Below the pieces are notes generated by a model that worked only from the letters and a program-made list of their open reading frames with translations, was not told the DNA's origin and did no database searches. A program made the position numbers and the translations under genes. From Tupaia tana (Eukaryota; Chordata; Mammalia; Scandentia; Tupaiidae): 64,000 nucleotides of DNA. This document shows, piece by piece, positions 45,138-55,828 of the stretch (its first letter is position 1; every line of letters begins with the position of its first letter). The stretch is taken from assembly GCA_026018925.1 (NCBI GenBank), contig JAKSZU010000004.1, positions 37,157,233 to 37,221,232 of the forward strand, given 5' to 3'.

Positions 45138-45807
45138 AGAACACAGGGGATTCATTAGCAGGTTATGACAGTAGGCCAGTCAAGACAAGATGATATTCTG
45201 GACTAGCGTGTGGCTGTGGGGCTACAAAGAGATGGATTAGTGTGGAATTACTCAGGCATCACATTTACAGACCTTGGTGATGGATTGTATTAGCATAAAT
45301 CCCAAGCTTTTGGCTAATGTGACTGGAAGATGAAGTCATTCTCTGAAAAATGAAACCCTAGAGAAGTATGAGTCGGCAGAGAGGCATGATTCCACTTTGG
45401 GGACGGTTGATCTCTGCATGTCTTTTTAGCATCCAAGGGCAAGCGAAGTGGACAACTGAACATGGCAGTTCAGAACTCCAAAGAGTCTGGGCTGGGAGTT
45501 ATTGTAGAGCTCATACACATAGTACCATGAGATGCCTTAGGGAGAAAGAGTGTAGTGAGAAAAGGGGGTGAGAAATAGGATGGATTCTTGAAGTAATCCA
45601 TTATTTCATGAGGCCTGCAAAGAAGATAGAGAAACAAAAACCAAAGAACTAAGACATTTACCAATAGAATCTGGTATCTAAGAAGGCTAAAGGAAGAGAG
45701 AGTTTTAAAAAGAAAAAGGTCCACAAAATAAGGGGTCATCAAAAAGTTTGTGGAGAATGCATATTACGAAGAAACTATGCATGGATTTCAAAACGTTTTT
45801 CACTAAA

Positions 45808-46074
45808 GAGACCAGCAGTTAGCATAATGGCTATATTGCTGGACTCCCATGTAGTCGACTGTGGTTCGAGTCCCAGACCTGGTGGCTTAAACTCACGCCG
45901 GGCGCATGTGTGTGCGTGCCCAAGATCCCGAGAGGAGAACGGAGGAGAAGGGATTGCGGCATGGCCATCCCCCTGGGGGGTGATTTCTCGCTTTCTGTCT
46001 CTATGTTTCTCTCTGTCTTTCTAGTGAGTGCATGCGCCCTATAGCAAAAACCTCTCCCAAAAAAGAGAAAGAAA
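45808..46074 (+). mobile_element. tRNA-derived SINE, group A, inside a MITE
   Basis: gagaccagcagttagcataa, then the full body. The duplications are acgtttttcactaaa (45793) and actttttgcactaaa (46075). The duplicated bases belong to the palindromic MITE at 45732-46350. Confidence 0.88.
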
Positions 46075-46098
46075 ACTTTTTGCACTAAAATAAACACA

Positions 46099-46292
46099 TG
46101 GGCCCATTCAGTGGCACTGCAGTAACACACTGCTCAAATGATCCTGGATCTCTACGGAAGGTCATGGGTTCAGTTCTCTGCCATCCTCCTGGCTGCCTGA
46201 GAAGGCTGGGGGGATTGTAACAAGAGATCCTGTGGAGAGGGTTTGCCTTTGTCTTTCTCTCTCTCTTATAAAAGAAATAAACTTTAGAAATA
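46099..46292 (+). mobile_element. tRNA-derived SINE, group D, inside a MITE
   Basis: gggcccattcagtggcactg, tcatgggttcagttctctgc, gaaggctggggggattgtaa, CT run, then taaaagaaataaactttag. Short form. Confidence 0.65.
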
Positions 46293-47162
46293 TTATAAAG
46301 AAACTTGCGCTTCCATTCCATTTTTTCACAAACTTTTTGAATTTCCCTCCTATTAATTCTATTGAAAAGTGAGAAAGAAAAAAAAAGGAAAAACAGCCAT
46401 TTTATTTAGAAATACAGACTTGAGCAATGAACTCAAAGAAAGCGTTTCAGTACAGTGATGACCCAGTAGCTAGCAGTGAGTAAAGAGTAAAAGGAAAGCA
46501 AAAAAATGGAGACAGAAAGAGCAGACAAGAAACTCAGGTAGGAAAAGGAATATTGAGATAGACTGATATCAAGAGGAGGGCTGAGAGGTAAGGGAAACTC
46601 TTCTTTTTAAAGTGTAAGAGAGATGTACATACGTTTTAATGAAAATGAAAAGTATCCTGCTAAGAGAAGACAATTGAAAATGCCTCGAGAGGCAGGATCA
46701 AAGATGGTGTCTGCCTAGGAAGGCGGAAGGGGTGTGGTCCAAAGCACTGCATAGGGACCCATCTTAGAAGAAAGGTCACTTTCCCAAATACATCAGGAAA
46801 TGAGATGGACAGCTATTGGATAGATTTATGGGTTCACTCAAATGAAGTTGAAGGAGTTCCTTCTTCGGATATCTGATACATTTTCTTTTAAAGAAAAATT
46901 ATGGATCTTTTCCCATTCACCATTTCTTTTCATCAAGAGGAATGCTATGCTAAAATCAAATTAAAATACTTTCAAAGAATGCTAAAAGTACTCAACAATC
47001 TGAGAAAAATGCGAGTGTGGAGCCTAAAGAAGGGGTAACTCTACTTGAAGAAGGAAAAAAGTAGCAACATTTGAATAGGTATGTAATTTTATGTGAAAAA
47101 AAAAAGTTTGCTCTTGATTACACTAAGCAGGGATCCAGGAAAATATAAAAGCTATATAAAGG

Positions 47163-47304
47163 TATGTTTGGACTCAGAATTAAGACTCCTGGGAGTTTCT
47201 GACTTCTTGTTGTTCAAAAATGGAGTAATATGACTAGGAGGGGGTGCTTTTTCTCTCTCTCTCCCTCTTTCTCTATCTCTAATAAACACACATGCCTCTG
47301 GCAA

Positions 47305-47340
<36 letters not shown>

Positions 47341-47345
47341 AAAAA
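47163..47345 (+). mobile_element. Degenerate SINE 3' portion with (AAAT)n tail
   Basis: gagtaatatgactaggaggg, a CT-rich segment and acacacatgcctctggcaat match the 3' half of the SINE clan. A pure (AAAT)n run follows at about 47302-47340. Confidence 0.5.
47302..47340 (+). repeat. (AAAT)n microsatellite
   Basis: About nine AAAT units following a degenerate SINE. Confidence 0.9.
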
Positions 47346-47359
47346 CTTTAAAAGAGAGC

Positions 47360-49189
47360 GAGAAAGAGATACCACCTTCCCATGTTTATTGTAGCACTAT
47401 TCACAGTGGCAAAAGATATAGAATCTATCTAAATGTCTATCAACAGATGAATGGATAAAGAAAACATAACATCCAGGTACAATGGAATGCTTCCAGCCAT
47501 TAAAAAAAGAAAGAAAAGCCATGATACATTTTTGCAACACATTGTGCTAGTTCATTTTTGGAAGTACTAGAATCATTGACATCTGTGTTATTGCTATGTC
47601 ATTTGACAGCTGACAGTTCTAGCTTCCTTCTACAAATATAAATAAGTGATTTGGTTGAGTTTCGGTGATTTTACAAGTTGAAGGTGAAAGACCAAACTAT
47701 GCATTTTTTGCCAAATTTGCTGTTTTACTTATGTAAAGGGAAGAAAGGGCATTAATCTTGTGAATAGTTTCATAAAGTTTACGGTGACGATGCTCCACAA
47801 GAATGTCAGTGCCAGCGAGGGTTCACGAAATTCCTTGCTGGTGATTTTGATCTCAATGATGGTCCTCGGTCAGGGAGGCACACCAAGGTTGATGACGACA
47901 AAATAAAGGCATTGATTGAGACAAACCTATGTTACATGACATGAGAGATTGCAGAAATATTGAATAGCCTTCACTCAAGCATTCAGGACCCCCTGAAGAA
48001 GCTGGGATACATAGCAAGCTTGATATTTGGGTTCCTCATGAACGCAAAGAAGTTCATTTGATGGCACATATAAACATCTCCAATATAGTCATTAAACGTG
48101 AGGAAAATGATCCTTTTTGAAGAGACTGATAATTGGTGATGAGAAGTGGATTGTTTACAACAATGTGGTGTGCAGTCTTGGTCCCAACGTGATGATTCAC
48201 CTCAAACAACATCAAAAGCCGACATTCATCAGTGGAAAGTTAGGCTCTCAGTGTGTTGGGATTTTAAAGGTGTCAAGTTTTTCAAGCTCCCACTGAGGAA
48301 CCAAACAATCAATTTGAATGAATACTGTCGGCAATTGGACAGTTTACATGGATCCATGCCTAGAAACATCCAGAGCTTATTGATCATAAAAGAATTGTGT
48401 TCTATCACCACAATGCAAGACCACACACAAGTTTTATCACCTATCAGAAATGATTGGCGCTTGGATGGGATGTGTCGCCATACCCACCATACTTACCTGA
48501 CCTTGCACTGTCAGACTTCTACTTCTTTTGGTGTCTTCAAAACTCCTTGTGTGGTATAATGTTCAATTCAGATAAGGCTGTAAATCAGCACCTTGTTCAG
48601 TTTTTCGCCAATAAAGACAGATCCTTCTATGAACGAGGAATTATGACGCTCACTGAAAGATGGCAAAAGGTTATTGAACAAAATGGGCAACACATCATTG
48701 ATTGATCTTTATTCTTTCTATAAATAAAGAACATTGAAAGACATATGACATGACTTTGCAGACAACCCAGTATCATTCAGGCGACATAGACAACTCTAGA
48801 GAACATTAGGCCAAGTGAAATAAGTCAGGCATAAAGATAAATACTGCATGTTCTCTCTCTTCAGATGTAGAAGCTAAAAATGTTAACCATACAGAAAAGG
48901 AAAGGGTATGATAATAGTTAGTAGAGCCTAGAGAGGCTCTAGTAGAAAGGAGGGGGATGCAGAGAGTTTAGTTAACAGATATGAAATTATAGTTAAATAA
49001 TGGGCATAAGTTCTATTGCTCTATAGCACAGTAGGGCAACCGTAGTTCACAATAGTTTATCATGCGTTTCAAAATACCTAGATCATTTAAAATGTTCCCA
49101 ACATGAGCAAATAATAAATGTTTGAGGTGATAGATATGCTAACCACCCTGTTTTGATCTTTACACACCACAGACATATATTGAAAAAAA
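47360..49189 (+). mobile_element. L1 LINE 3' end, split by the mariner
   Basis: 47360-47511 reads catgtttattgtagcactat, tatcaacagatgaatggata and tacaatggaatgcttccagc, the familiar L1 ORF2 end/3' region. It resumes at 48770 with gaacattaggccaagtgaaa, taagtcaggcataaagataa and atactgcatgttctctctct, and ends in a short A tail near 49189. The 5' part is absent (truncated). Confidence 0.85.
47512..48769 (+). pseudogene. Decayed mariner transposase element
   Basis: About 1.26 kb. A + strand reading shows the mariner D,D34D landmarks: GDEKWIVYNN near 48136 (first Asp), CWDFKG near 48277, and DLALSDFYFF near 48500 (third Asp), followed by WQKVIEQNGQHIID and a stop at about 48703. These lie in different frames with several stops, so at least one frameshift separates the second and third landmarks. 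The 3' end reads catgactttgcagacaaccca. The 5' end keeps gaaaagccatgatacattt but the outermost bases are unclear. It resembles the Hsmar2/cecropia side of mariners, judged from the C-terminal motif only. It is not functional as it stands. Confidence 0.85.
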
Positions 49190-49455
49190 GGGTCCAGCAG
49201 GCGGTGTGGTGGTTGAGGCACTGGATTCCCTCCTGACTGACTGCAGTTCAAGTCCCAGACCTGGTGGCTTAAAAATCACACCAGGTGCATATGCTTTCAT
49301 GCCCAAAACTCTAAGAGGAGAATGGAGGAGAAAGGATGTGGTATGGCCATCCACCCTGGGGGATGCTTTCTCACTTTCCCTCTCACTGTCTCTGTCTCTC
49401 TCTGATAAGCACACAGACCCTATGGCAAAAAATAATAATAGTAAAAATAAAAAAC
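49190..49455 (+). mobile_element. tRNA-derived SINE, group B
   Basis: gggtccagcaggcggtgtgg, then the complete body and ataataatag-type tail. It sits right at the A tail of the L1 3' end. Confidence 0.85.
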
Positions 49456-49524
49456 ACTGTATTTCATAAATATGTATACTTAGTGTGCATCCACTAAGAA
49501 TAATAATTAATAAAAAGAAAAACT

Positions 49525-49640
49525 GAGGTCAGGAAAAGACTAGGTAAGAGCTTCAAGTCATTTCATTGGTGAATCAAAAAGCAGAGATTCAAACCAAGAT
49601 CCTTATGACCTTAAAGTCTAGACTCTCTACATGTAAAGCT
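49525..49640 (-). repeat. MIR SINE fragment
   Basis: aaactgaggtcaggaaaaga, agcagagattcaaaccaaga and ttaaagtctagactctctac. Confidence 0.55.
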
Positions 49641-50011
49641 GCTGTCCCAGTCTGTCTGTTGTAAATTCAAAGTTGGCATAGTCACTTTCTCTGAAGTTAC
49701 TTTTCATTTCCTATGCAGCAACAGGCTCTTCCTCTTTGGTTGTAATTACATGGAATTGCAGTTCCCTTAGTTACTTCCTCAATTATAAAAAATGCTTATT
49801 GAATTATTGAATGAACTTTCTAAGACCCTTCTCCTCCAAATTCTCTTTAATACTAATGTTTCTTAGGTAGTCTCAGCTATTTCTTTTGAGTCAAATTACT
49901 CTGCCGCTTTTAAGTTCTCTGTGTCTAAATTGTCCCTTTCAGAAGTAAACAAATGCCAGCCTTGATAGCGCATCTAATCGTTCAGTCTTTTGGACAGTCA
50001 ATTGAAAATAA

Positions 50012-50208
50012 TTTTTTTTTAAATAATGATTTACTTAATTTTATTTATTATTATTATCTCTTTAATTTGCTATAGGGCACACACATTCACCAGAGAGAGA
50101 CACACACAGAGAGAGAGAAAGTGAGAATGCAAGCCACCAGGTATGGAACTTGAACTACAGTTGGCCATGTGATCCAGTGCCCTAACCACCACACCACCTC
50201 TGCCCTCC
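50012..50208 (-). mobile_element. tRNA-derived SINE, group C
   Basis: AT-rich tail, rc CT block (cagagagagacacacacaga), then head ending cacctctgccctcc. It is flanked by aaaataatttt-like duplications at 49985 and 50210. Confidence 0.8.
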
Positions 50209-50539
50209 AAAAATAATTTCTTAAGTGCTTAACACCTGCCAGGCACTATCTACTCTTATGATAGAATGATGAAAAACAAGCCACATAGTCCATAAGGAGA
50301 GACATTAATCAAATGATTATAAAAATAAATGTAAGTTGTCTTCCTTGTGCTTTATTATCTCTTTTATTTTTCTTTTTATTTTTTTCCAGCTAATATAGCA
50401 AACCTACCCTAGAATTACATTTTTAATATATTATGATTTATCCACAATGCATCTTGTTCTCTTGGAAAACTTCCCAAACCATTTTACAGGTACATAGAAC
50501 ATTGGAATGGAAGGGGACTTTGAAATTAACCAGTCTGGC

Positions 50540-50903
50540 ATCTTTCAAACTTGTCTGTGCATATAAATCACCTGAGGATCTTGTTTAAATGCTGTTTCTG
50601 AATCAGTAGGTCTGGGATCAGGACTGAGAGCCTGCATTTTTTTGAAAGCTCTTGTGTGATACTGATGTGGTTGGTACTCAAATGATACTTTATTTATTTT
50701 TTTTAAGAATTATTTTATTTAACTTTATTTATTTATTTTTATTTGACCGGAGAGGAACAGGGCGAGAGAGAGAGAGAAAAATGAGAAAGCAAGCCGCCAG
50801 GTCTGGGACTTAAACTGCAGTTGGCCATGTAGGAACCCAGCATCATTAACCACCATGCCACCTACCGGCCCCACTTGGGCCATACTTTAAAGAGCAAGGA
50901 TCC
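50540..50903. mobile_element. MER5-type element split by a SINE
   Basis: ctttcaaacttgtctgtgca, taaatcacctgaggatcttg and gaatcagtaggtctgggatc, then after the group C SINE ccatactttaaagagcaagg. An L1-like insertion follows. Confidence 0.7.
50694..50872 (-). mobile_element. tRNA-derived SINE, group C, inside MER5-like DNA
   Basis: ttttatttgaccggagagga, then rc head ending cacctaccggcccc. Diverged duplications end in atacttta at about 50692 and 50890. Confidence 0.8.
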
Positions 50904-50913
50904 CCTGGCTTTT

Positions 50914-51184
50914 TTTTTTTTTTTTTTTGGAGAGGTTTTTCACTATAGGGCGCGTGCGCTCGCCAGACAGACAGAGAGAGACATAGAGACAGAAAGCGAG
51001 AAATCACCCCCCAGGGGGGATGGTCACGCCGCAATCCCTTCTCCTCCATTCTCCTCTTGGGATCCTGGGCACGCACGCACACGCGCCCGGCGTGAGTTGT
51101 AAGCCACCGGGTCCGAGACTCGAACCGCGGTCGACTACGTGGGAGTCCAGCGACATAGCCATTACGCTAACTGCTGGTTCCCAT
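50914..51184 (-). mobile_element. tRNA-derived SINE, group A, young
   Basis: Full length with a near-consensus body and the perfect 16-bp duplication ggatcccctggctttt at 50898 and 51185. Confidence 0.93.
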
Positions 51185-51628
51185 GGATCCCCTGGCTTTT
51201 GACAGGAAGTGGGTGAATATGGAAGATTTACTGCTGAGTGAAGCAAGCCAGGCTATGAAGGAGAGGCATTGTATGTCCCCACTAAATATATACCGAGTGT
51301 CCGCACTCTATGACTGAAACTAATTGACTAAAGGATATAGAAACACAGTGTATAGATGCAAATTCCAGATATAGTGTGTGTGAAAGAGGAGGGTCTGAGG
51401 AAGGACATTTAGAAGAAAAATAGAGAGACAAAGCATTAATGGCACAAAGAAATGTGGTATTATCTGTTCAGATATTTTGTAGTTTTATCAACTGTACTGG
51501 GGAGAAATGTTCACCTTTTGAAATACCATTTTGTAAGCCAAATAATAATGTGATTGAATGTATAAAAGAAAATGAAATTTAAAAATTTTAAAAAGGCAAA
51601 AAAAAAATTAATTAATTAATTAATTTTA
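51185..51628 (+). mobile_element. 5'-truncated L1-like insertion
   Basis: Begins near cctggcttttgacaggaagt; ctgctgagtgaagcaagcca and tatgtccccactaaat resemble the L1 3' region. It ends in an A-rich then (ATTA)n tail. The outer duplications are tttaaagagcaaggatc (about 50886) and tttaaaaagagcaaggatc (about 51625), with a TT/AAA-type site. Confidence 0.6.
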
Positions 51629-51706
51629 AAAAGAGCAAGGATCTAGCCTTCTGTTTTAACTAGATATATCCTTCAGCATACCCTGCTTTTGAAAACTATA
51701 GATCCA

Positions 51707-51957
51707 TGGGACCAGTAGTTAGCATAATGGCTATGTCGCTGGACTCCCATGTAGTCGATCGCAGTTTGCGTCCTAGACCCGGTGGCTTAAAACTCACACC
51801 GGGTACGTGTGCATGCGTGCCCAAGATCCCAAGAGGAGAATAGAAGAAAAGGGATTGCGGCGTGGCCACACCCTTGGGGGGGTGATTTCTCGCTTTCTGT
51901 CTCTCTGTTTCTCTCTGTCTGTTGAGCGCACGCGCACTATAGCAAAAACTTCTCAAA
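51707..51957 (+). mobile_element. tRNA-derived SINE, group A
   Basis: gggaccagtagttagcataa, then the full body. It is flanked by related ctatagat sequences (about 51696 and 51964). Confidence 0.87.
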
Positions 51958-53267
51958 AAAAACCCCTATAGATACTCAGGCAAACTCTAGTAATGAGGCT
52001 AGGATACATACTATTTGAAAAGGCAGTGCTGGATATCTACCATTAGTCAATACAGAATGATGAAAACTAGTTTTCCATCCTGCCTGAAGCAACTAAAAGA
52101 ATACAACCTGACAAAACAGGATGCTCTAAAGATATTAGTCAGTGAAGGAGAGTGATCGCTGAAACACAGGAACCAAGTAAGGTGAGCCCTGTGATTGTCC
52201 TGATTTGCTGCCTTTAGAAAGTTTCTGTGCCATCACATAGTGTGTTAATCCAAGCAGGAGCCCTGCTGCTTCCCTAAGTTGAAGAGATAGCAACTCCCTG
52301 AGAGTCAGCCAAGAGCAAGGTAGCCATAGCTCTCAGGACAGAGTAAGCACCAGCAAGGGGGGAACTGCATAGACAGAGGACTCCAGAGAGCCTCCCTCAA
52401 AATTACGGCACAGCAGTAACGTGCACATATTGTGTGAGAAAAGTACTCAAGTCAAAGGTAATGACTGTAGAAAAGGTGAGAGATAACGGTGTCCTGTGCT
52501 CACATAGGACTGGTAGTTGTGCCTGTACCCACAAGAGAGACTGGGAAATGCCATGATTCACAGAGTGCTTGAGAAGGACACCCTCACATTAAGAATAATA
52601 AGCCCTAGACTGAGCACTGTTAAAATCCCACCGAACAAATCTTAAAAACAAGCCTCTTCAGAAGAACCAAACTACTCACAAGTACTTTAACTGCCTTACT
52701 GAATAAAACCCAGTAATATTTACAGGAACACAAATTATCCAACCCCAAAGTGAAACTCACAATGTATGTCATTCAATAAAAAATAGTCATGGAAAGAAGA
52801 GAATATAGCCCACAGAGAAAAGAAAAATCAATCTAACCAAAGTGACTGAACTGACAGAATGTTAGAAGCAGCAGACTGAATTGAATTCAAGTAAAAACAG
52901 TATTCCATACATTCAGAACATTAGTAGAGATAAGGAAGATAAGAATATAAAAATTACAGTAAATGGAATGAATAGCTGACTAGCTATTACAGAAGAAAAG
53001 GACTAGTGGGCTTAAAGACAACCATAAAAAGCATAAAGCATTCAATAAAACACAAAGAGAAGCTAGTAAAAAAAGAAAGATCTGGGGGTGAGGTTAAGAA
53101 AGTAGTTGAAGAAGATGTGTATAGTATTCTCATCTCGACTGAGGTGTGTATCATGCTGGGTAAAGTCTCTTTACAATCTAAGTGATGTATAGTGATTGAA
53201 TGTATAAATAATAAGTAAATACATTCATACATACAGACATACATAAAAATTAAAAGAAAGAAAGTAG

Positions 53268-53500
53268 AACTCCACATGCTGACCAATCAGTTCACATCCT
53301 GGCCCCAGTGGCCTGAGAAACAGGCATAACATGTGTGTGTGCTTCAAATTGCCACAGGGTGAAGAAATGAGGAGAAGGGTAATAGTATGACCACACCCCA
53401 TTGGGAGGTGCTTTCTTTCCCCTCTCTTTTTCCTTCACTCTCTGTCTCCCTCCAGTGAGCTATATGCCCTCTGGCAATTAGAAAAGGAACAAAGAAAGAG
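53268..53500 (+). mobile_element. tRNA-derived SINE, group B, diverged
   Basis: The head is degraded (catgctgaccaatcagttca). The body and CT region are recognisable (gaggagaagggtaatagtat, ccattgggaggtgctttctt). Confidence 0.65.
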
Positions 53501-54125
53501 AATGAAAGTATGAAAGAAAGAATCGAAACAAGTATCATTGTGATCAATTGTGATTTGGGACAAATTTAAGGGGTCTAATAAAACTCAGTTAAGAGGTCCT
53601 GAGGAGGAGGACTCCAAATTATTTCCTTTCTAAAAAATCTAAGGAATATAATATCAAAGGTTCAATATACTTGTGTTATGTAGTTAATATGTTAAAATAT
53701 TATTAAAAACAATCAATGCTGGAAATTTTCTGAACTTGATAAAAACCATAACCCCACAAATTCAAGAAGCTCAATGAAACCCAATCAGAAGAAAGTGGAA
53801 AAAAAGTACATAAAAACACATCATATAGAACTGCTTAAAGCTAGTAAAAAAGAAAAAAAAATTGACAAACACCCAGAGGGAAGGGTAGAGTCATGTTATA
53901 TAATGAATAATAAAGATAAATTACATCATCAGATTTCTTATGAGAAATAAAGGGAGAATAAAACAGCTTTACTGAAAGAAAAATTCCATCATCCAAGAAC
54001 TCTATTTGAGGTGAAAATATCTTTCAGAAGGTAAGGTAAAGACATTTTTGGACATAATTTGCTGAATGAATGCATGGTCAATAGATCTACACTACAAGAA
54101 CTCTTAAAGGAAGTCTTCAAGCAGG

Positions 54126-54385
54126 CTGGCTCCATGCCTCGGTGGGTGTAGCAAAATGATCCCACATGCCCAATTGCATGTTTAAGTCCTAGATCTGGCA
54201 ACTTGAGAAACACACCAGGGACATGTGTGTACATGTGCCCAAACCTTGAAAAGAGGAGAGATGGAAGAGAAGGGATTGCAGTATGACCATGCCCCATGAG
54301 GGTGCTTTGTTCTGTTCCTCTCTCTCTCTGTCTCTGTCTGGTGAGCCTATGTGTCTTCTAGCAAAAATAGAAGAAATAGAAAGAA
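54126..54385 (+). mobile_element. tRNA-derived SINE, group B, inside L1-like DNA
   Basis: ggctggctccatgcctcggt, then the body with acaccagggacatgtgtgta. The duplications are gtcttcaagca (about 54113) and atcctcaagca (about 54386). Confidence 0.8.
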
Positions 54386-54533
54386 AATCCTCAAGCAAAA
54401 GGATAAGGGAACTAGATGAAAACTTGAATCTATACCAAAGAATGAAAGCAACAGAAATAGTAAATATACTCTTAAAAGTGCACCTCTTTCTTATTAGGAA
54501 AAAAAAACCTCTCTTCAAAAGATAATTGGCTGA

Positions 54534-54807
54534 TGGGAACCAGCAGTTAGCGTAATGGCTATGTCGCTGGACTCCCACGTAGTCGACCACGATTCGCGTC
54601 CCGGACCCGGTGGCTTAAAACTCACGCCAGGCGCGTGTGCGTGCGTGCCCAGGATCCCGAGCGGAGAATGGAGGAGAAGGGATTGCGGCGTGACCATCCC
54701 CCCCTGGGGGGTGATTTCTCGCTTTCTGTCTCTATGTCTCTCTCTGTCTGTCTGGCGAGCGCACGCGCCCTATAGCGAAAACCTCTCCACCAAAAAAAAA
54801 AAAAAAA
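54534..54807 (+). mobile_element. tRNA-derived SINE, group A, young
   Basis: Near-consensus full-length copy with the perfect 17-bp duplication aaaagataattggctga at 54517 and 54808. Confidence 0.94.
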
Positions 54808-54824
54808 AAAAGATAATTGGCTGA

Positions 54825-55066
54825 GACAAGCAGATAGTGTAGTGGTTATGTTGTTGGACTCCCACTTAGTTGATGGCGATTCGAGTCTTGGACCCAGAGA
54901 CTTAAAACTCCCGCCCGGCATGTGTGCAAGCCTGTTTAACATCCCAAGAGGAGAATGGAGGAGAAGGGATTGCAGGGTGGTCATCCCCTCAGGGGGTGAT
55001 TTCTCGCTCTGTCTCTCTGTCTCTCTCTGGTGAGTGCATGTTGCCCTATAGTAAAAATATCTCTTA
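54825..55066 (+). mobile_element. tRNA-derived SINE, group A, older
   Basis: gacaagcagatagtgtagtg, then the body. Its own diverged duplications are gataattggctga (54812) and ggtaactggttct (about 55074). The younger SINE at 54534 inserted at its 5' edge. Confidence 0.85.
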
Positions 55067-55428
55067 AAAAAAAGGGTAACTGGTTCTAAACAAAAATAAA
55101 TTCAACATAGAATGAAATTTGTAACATGTAAAAGAGGAATGACAAATATAGTATAAAGATTAAAAGGGAAGAAATGGAACTCCACAATTGTGGAGCTTTT
55201 CATTATATGTATGTATAAAAAAGACTATCTCAGAATAATGACTATAAAACCAATGTCAGGCCAGACCCATAGTACAGAGGTTAAGTGCTATGCTGAAGAA
55301 GCTGGATCCCATATGGTGGACCAGTTTGAGTTCCAGCCCCCTGACTTGATAAACATGCTGAAAGACCAGCAAGTGGTGTTGTGGGGGACTGTGGTTCAAG
55401 TTCCAGACCTGACAGCTTGCTTTCTTAC

Positions 55429-55429
55429 G

Positions 55430-55488
<59 letters not shown>
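55429..55488 (+). repeat. (CT)n microsatellite
   Basis: An almost pure CT run in the middle SINE of the three-level nest. Confidence 0.9.
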
Positions 55489-55562
55489 GTGAGCACATGT
55501 GCACTATAGCAAATTTTTAAAAATAATAATAACAATAAATAAAATTAAATAAGTAATTCTTT

Positions 55563-55828
55563 TTTTTTTTTTTTTTTTTTGGAGAGGTTTTTGCTTTAGG
55601 ACGCGTGCGCTCACCAGACAGACAGAGAGAGATAGTCAGAAAGCGAGAAATCACCCCCCAGGGGGGATGGTCACGCCACAATCCCTTATCCTTCATTCTC
55701 CTCTCAGGATCTTGGGCACGCACGCACACGCGTCCAGCATGAGTTTTAAGCCACTGGGTCCAGGACGCCAACCGCGGTCGACTACGTGGGAGTCCAGTGA
55801 CATAGCCATTACGCTAACTGCTGGTCCC
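55563..55828 (-). mobile_element. tRNA-derived SINE, group A, inner member of the nest
   Basis: Full length, near consensus, with the duplication aataagtaattctt at about 55548 and 55829. Confidence 0.92.

Larger units (their letters stand above)
45732..46350. mobile_element. Palindromic MITE, second family, copy 3, split by two SINEs
   Basis: ggggtcatcaaaaagtttgt, gaatgcatattacgaagaaa and actatgcatggatttcaaaa, then SINEs at 45808 and 46099, then tccattttttcacaaacttt and ttgaatttccctcc. Confidence 0.75.
52400..55255 (+). mobile_element. L1 5'-region-type sequence (L1M/HAL1-like), interrupted by SINEs
   Basis: The order of phrases matches mammalian L1 sequence: gaacttgataaaaaccataa, caagaagctcaatgaaaccc, catcatccaagaactctatt, taaagacatttttggacata and ctacactacaagaactctta. 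It then continues across the SINEs (aacttgaatctataccaaag at about 54422; ggttctaaacaaaaataaat at about 55083). The left limit is uncertain. No long ORF survives. Confidence 0.6.

Noticed and set aside
48146-48705. Coding gene suggested by 137- and 83-codon frames
   Set aside because: They are pieces of mariner transposase in different frames with stops between; the element is decayed.
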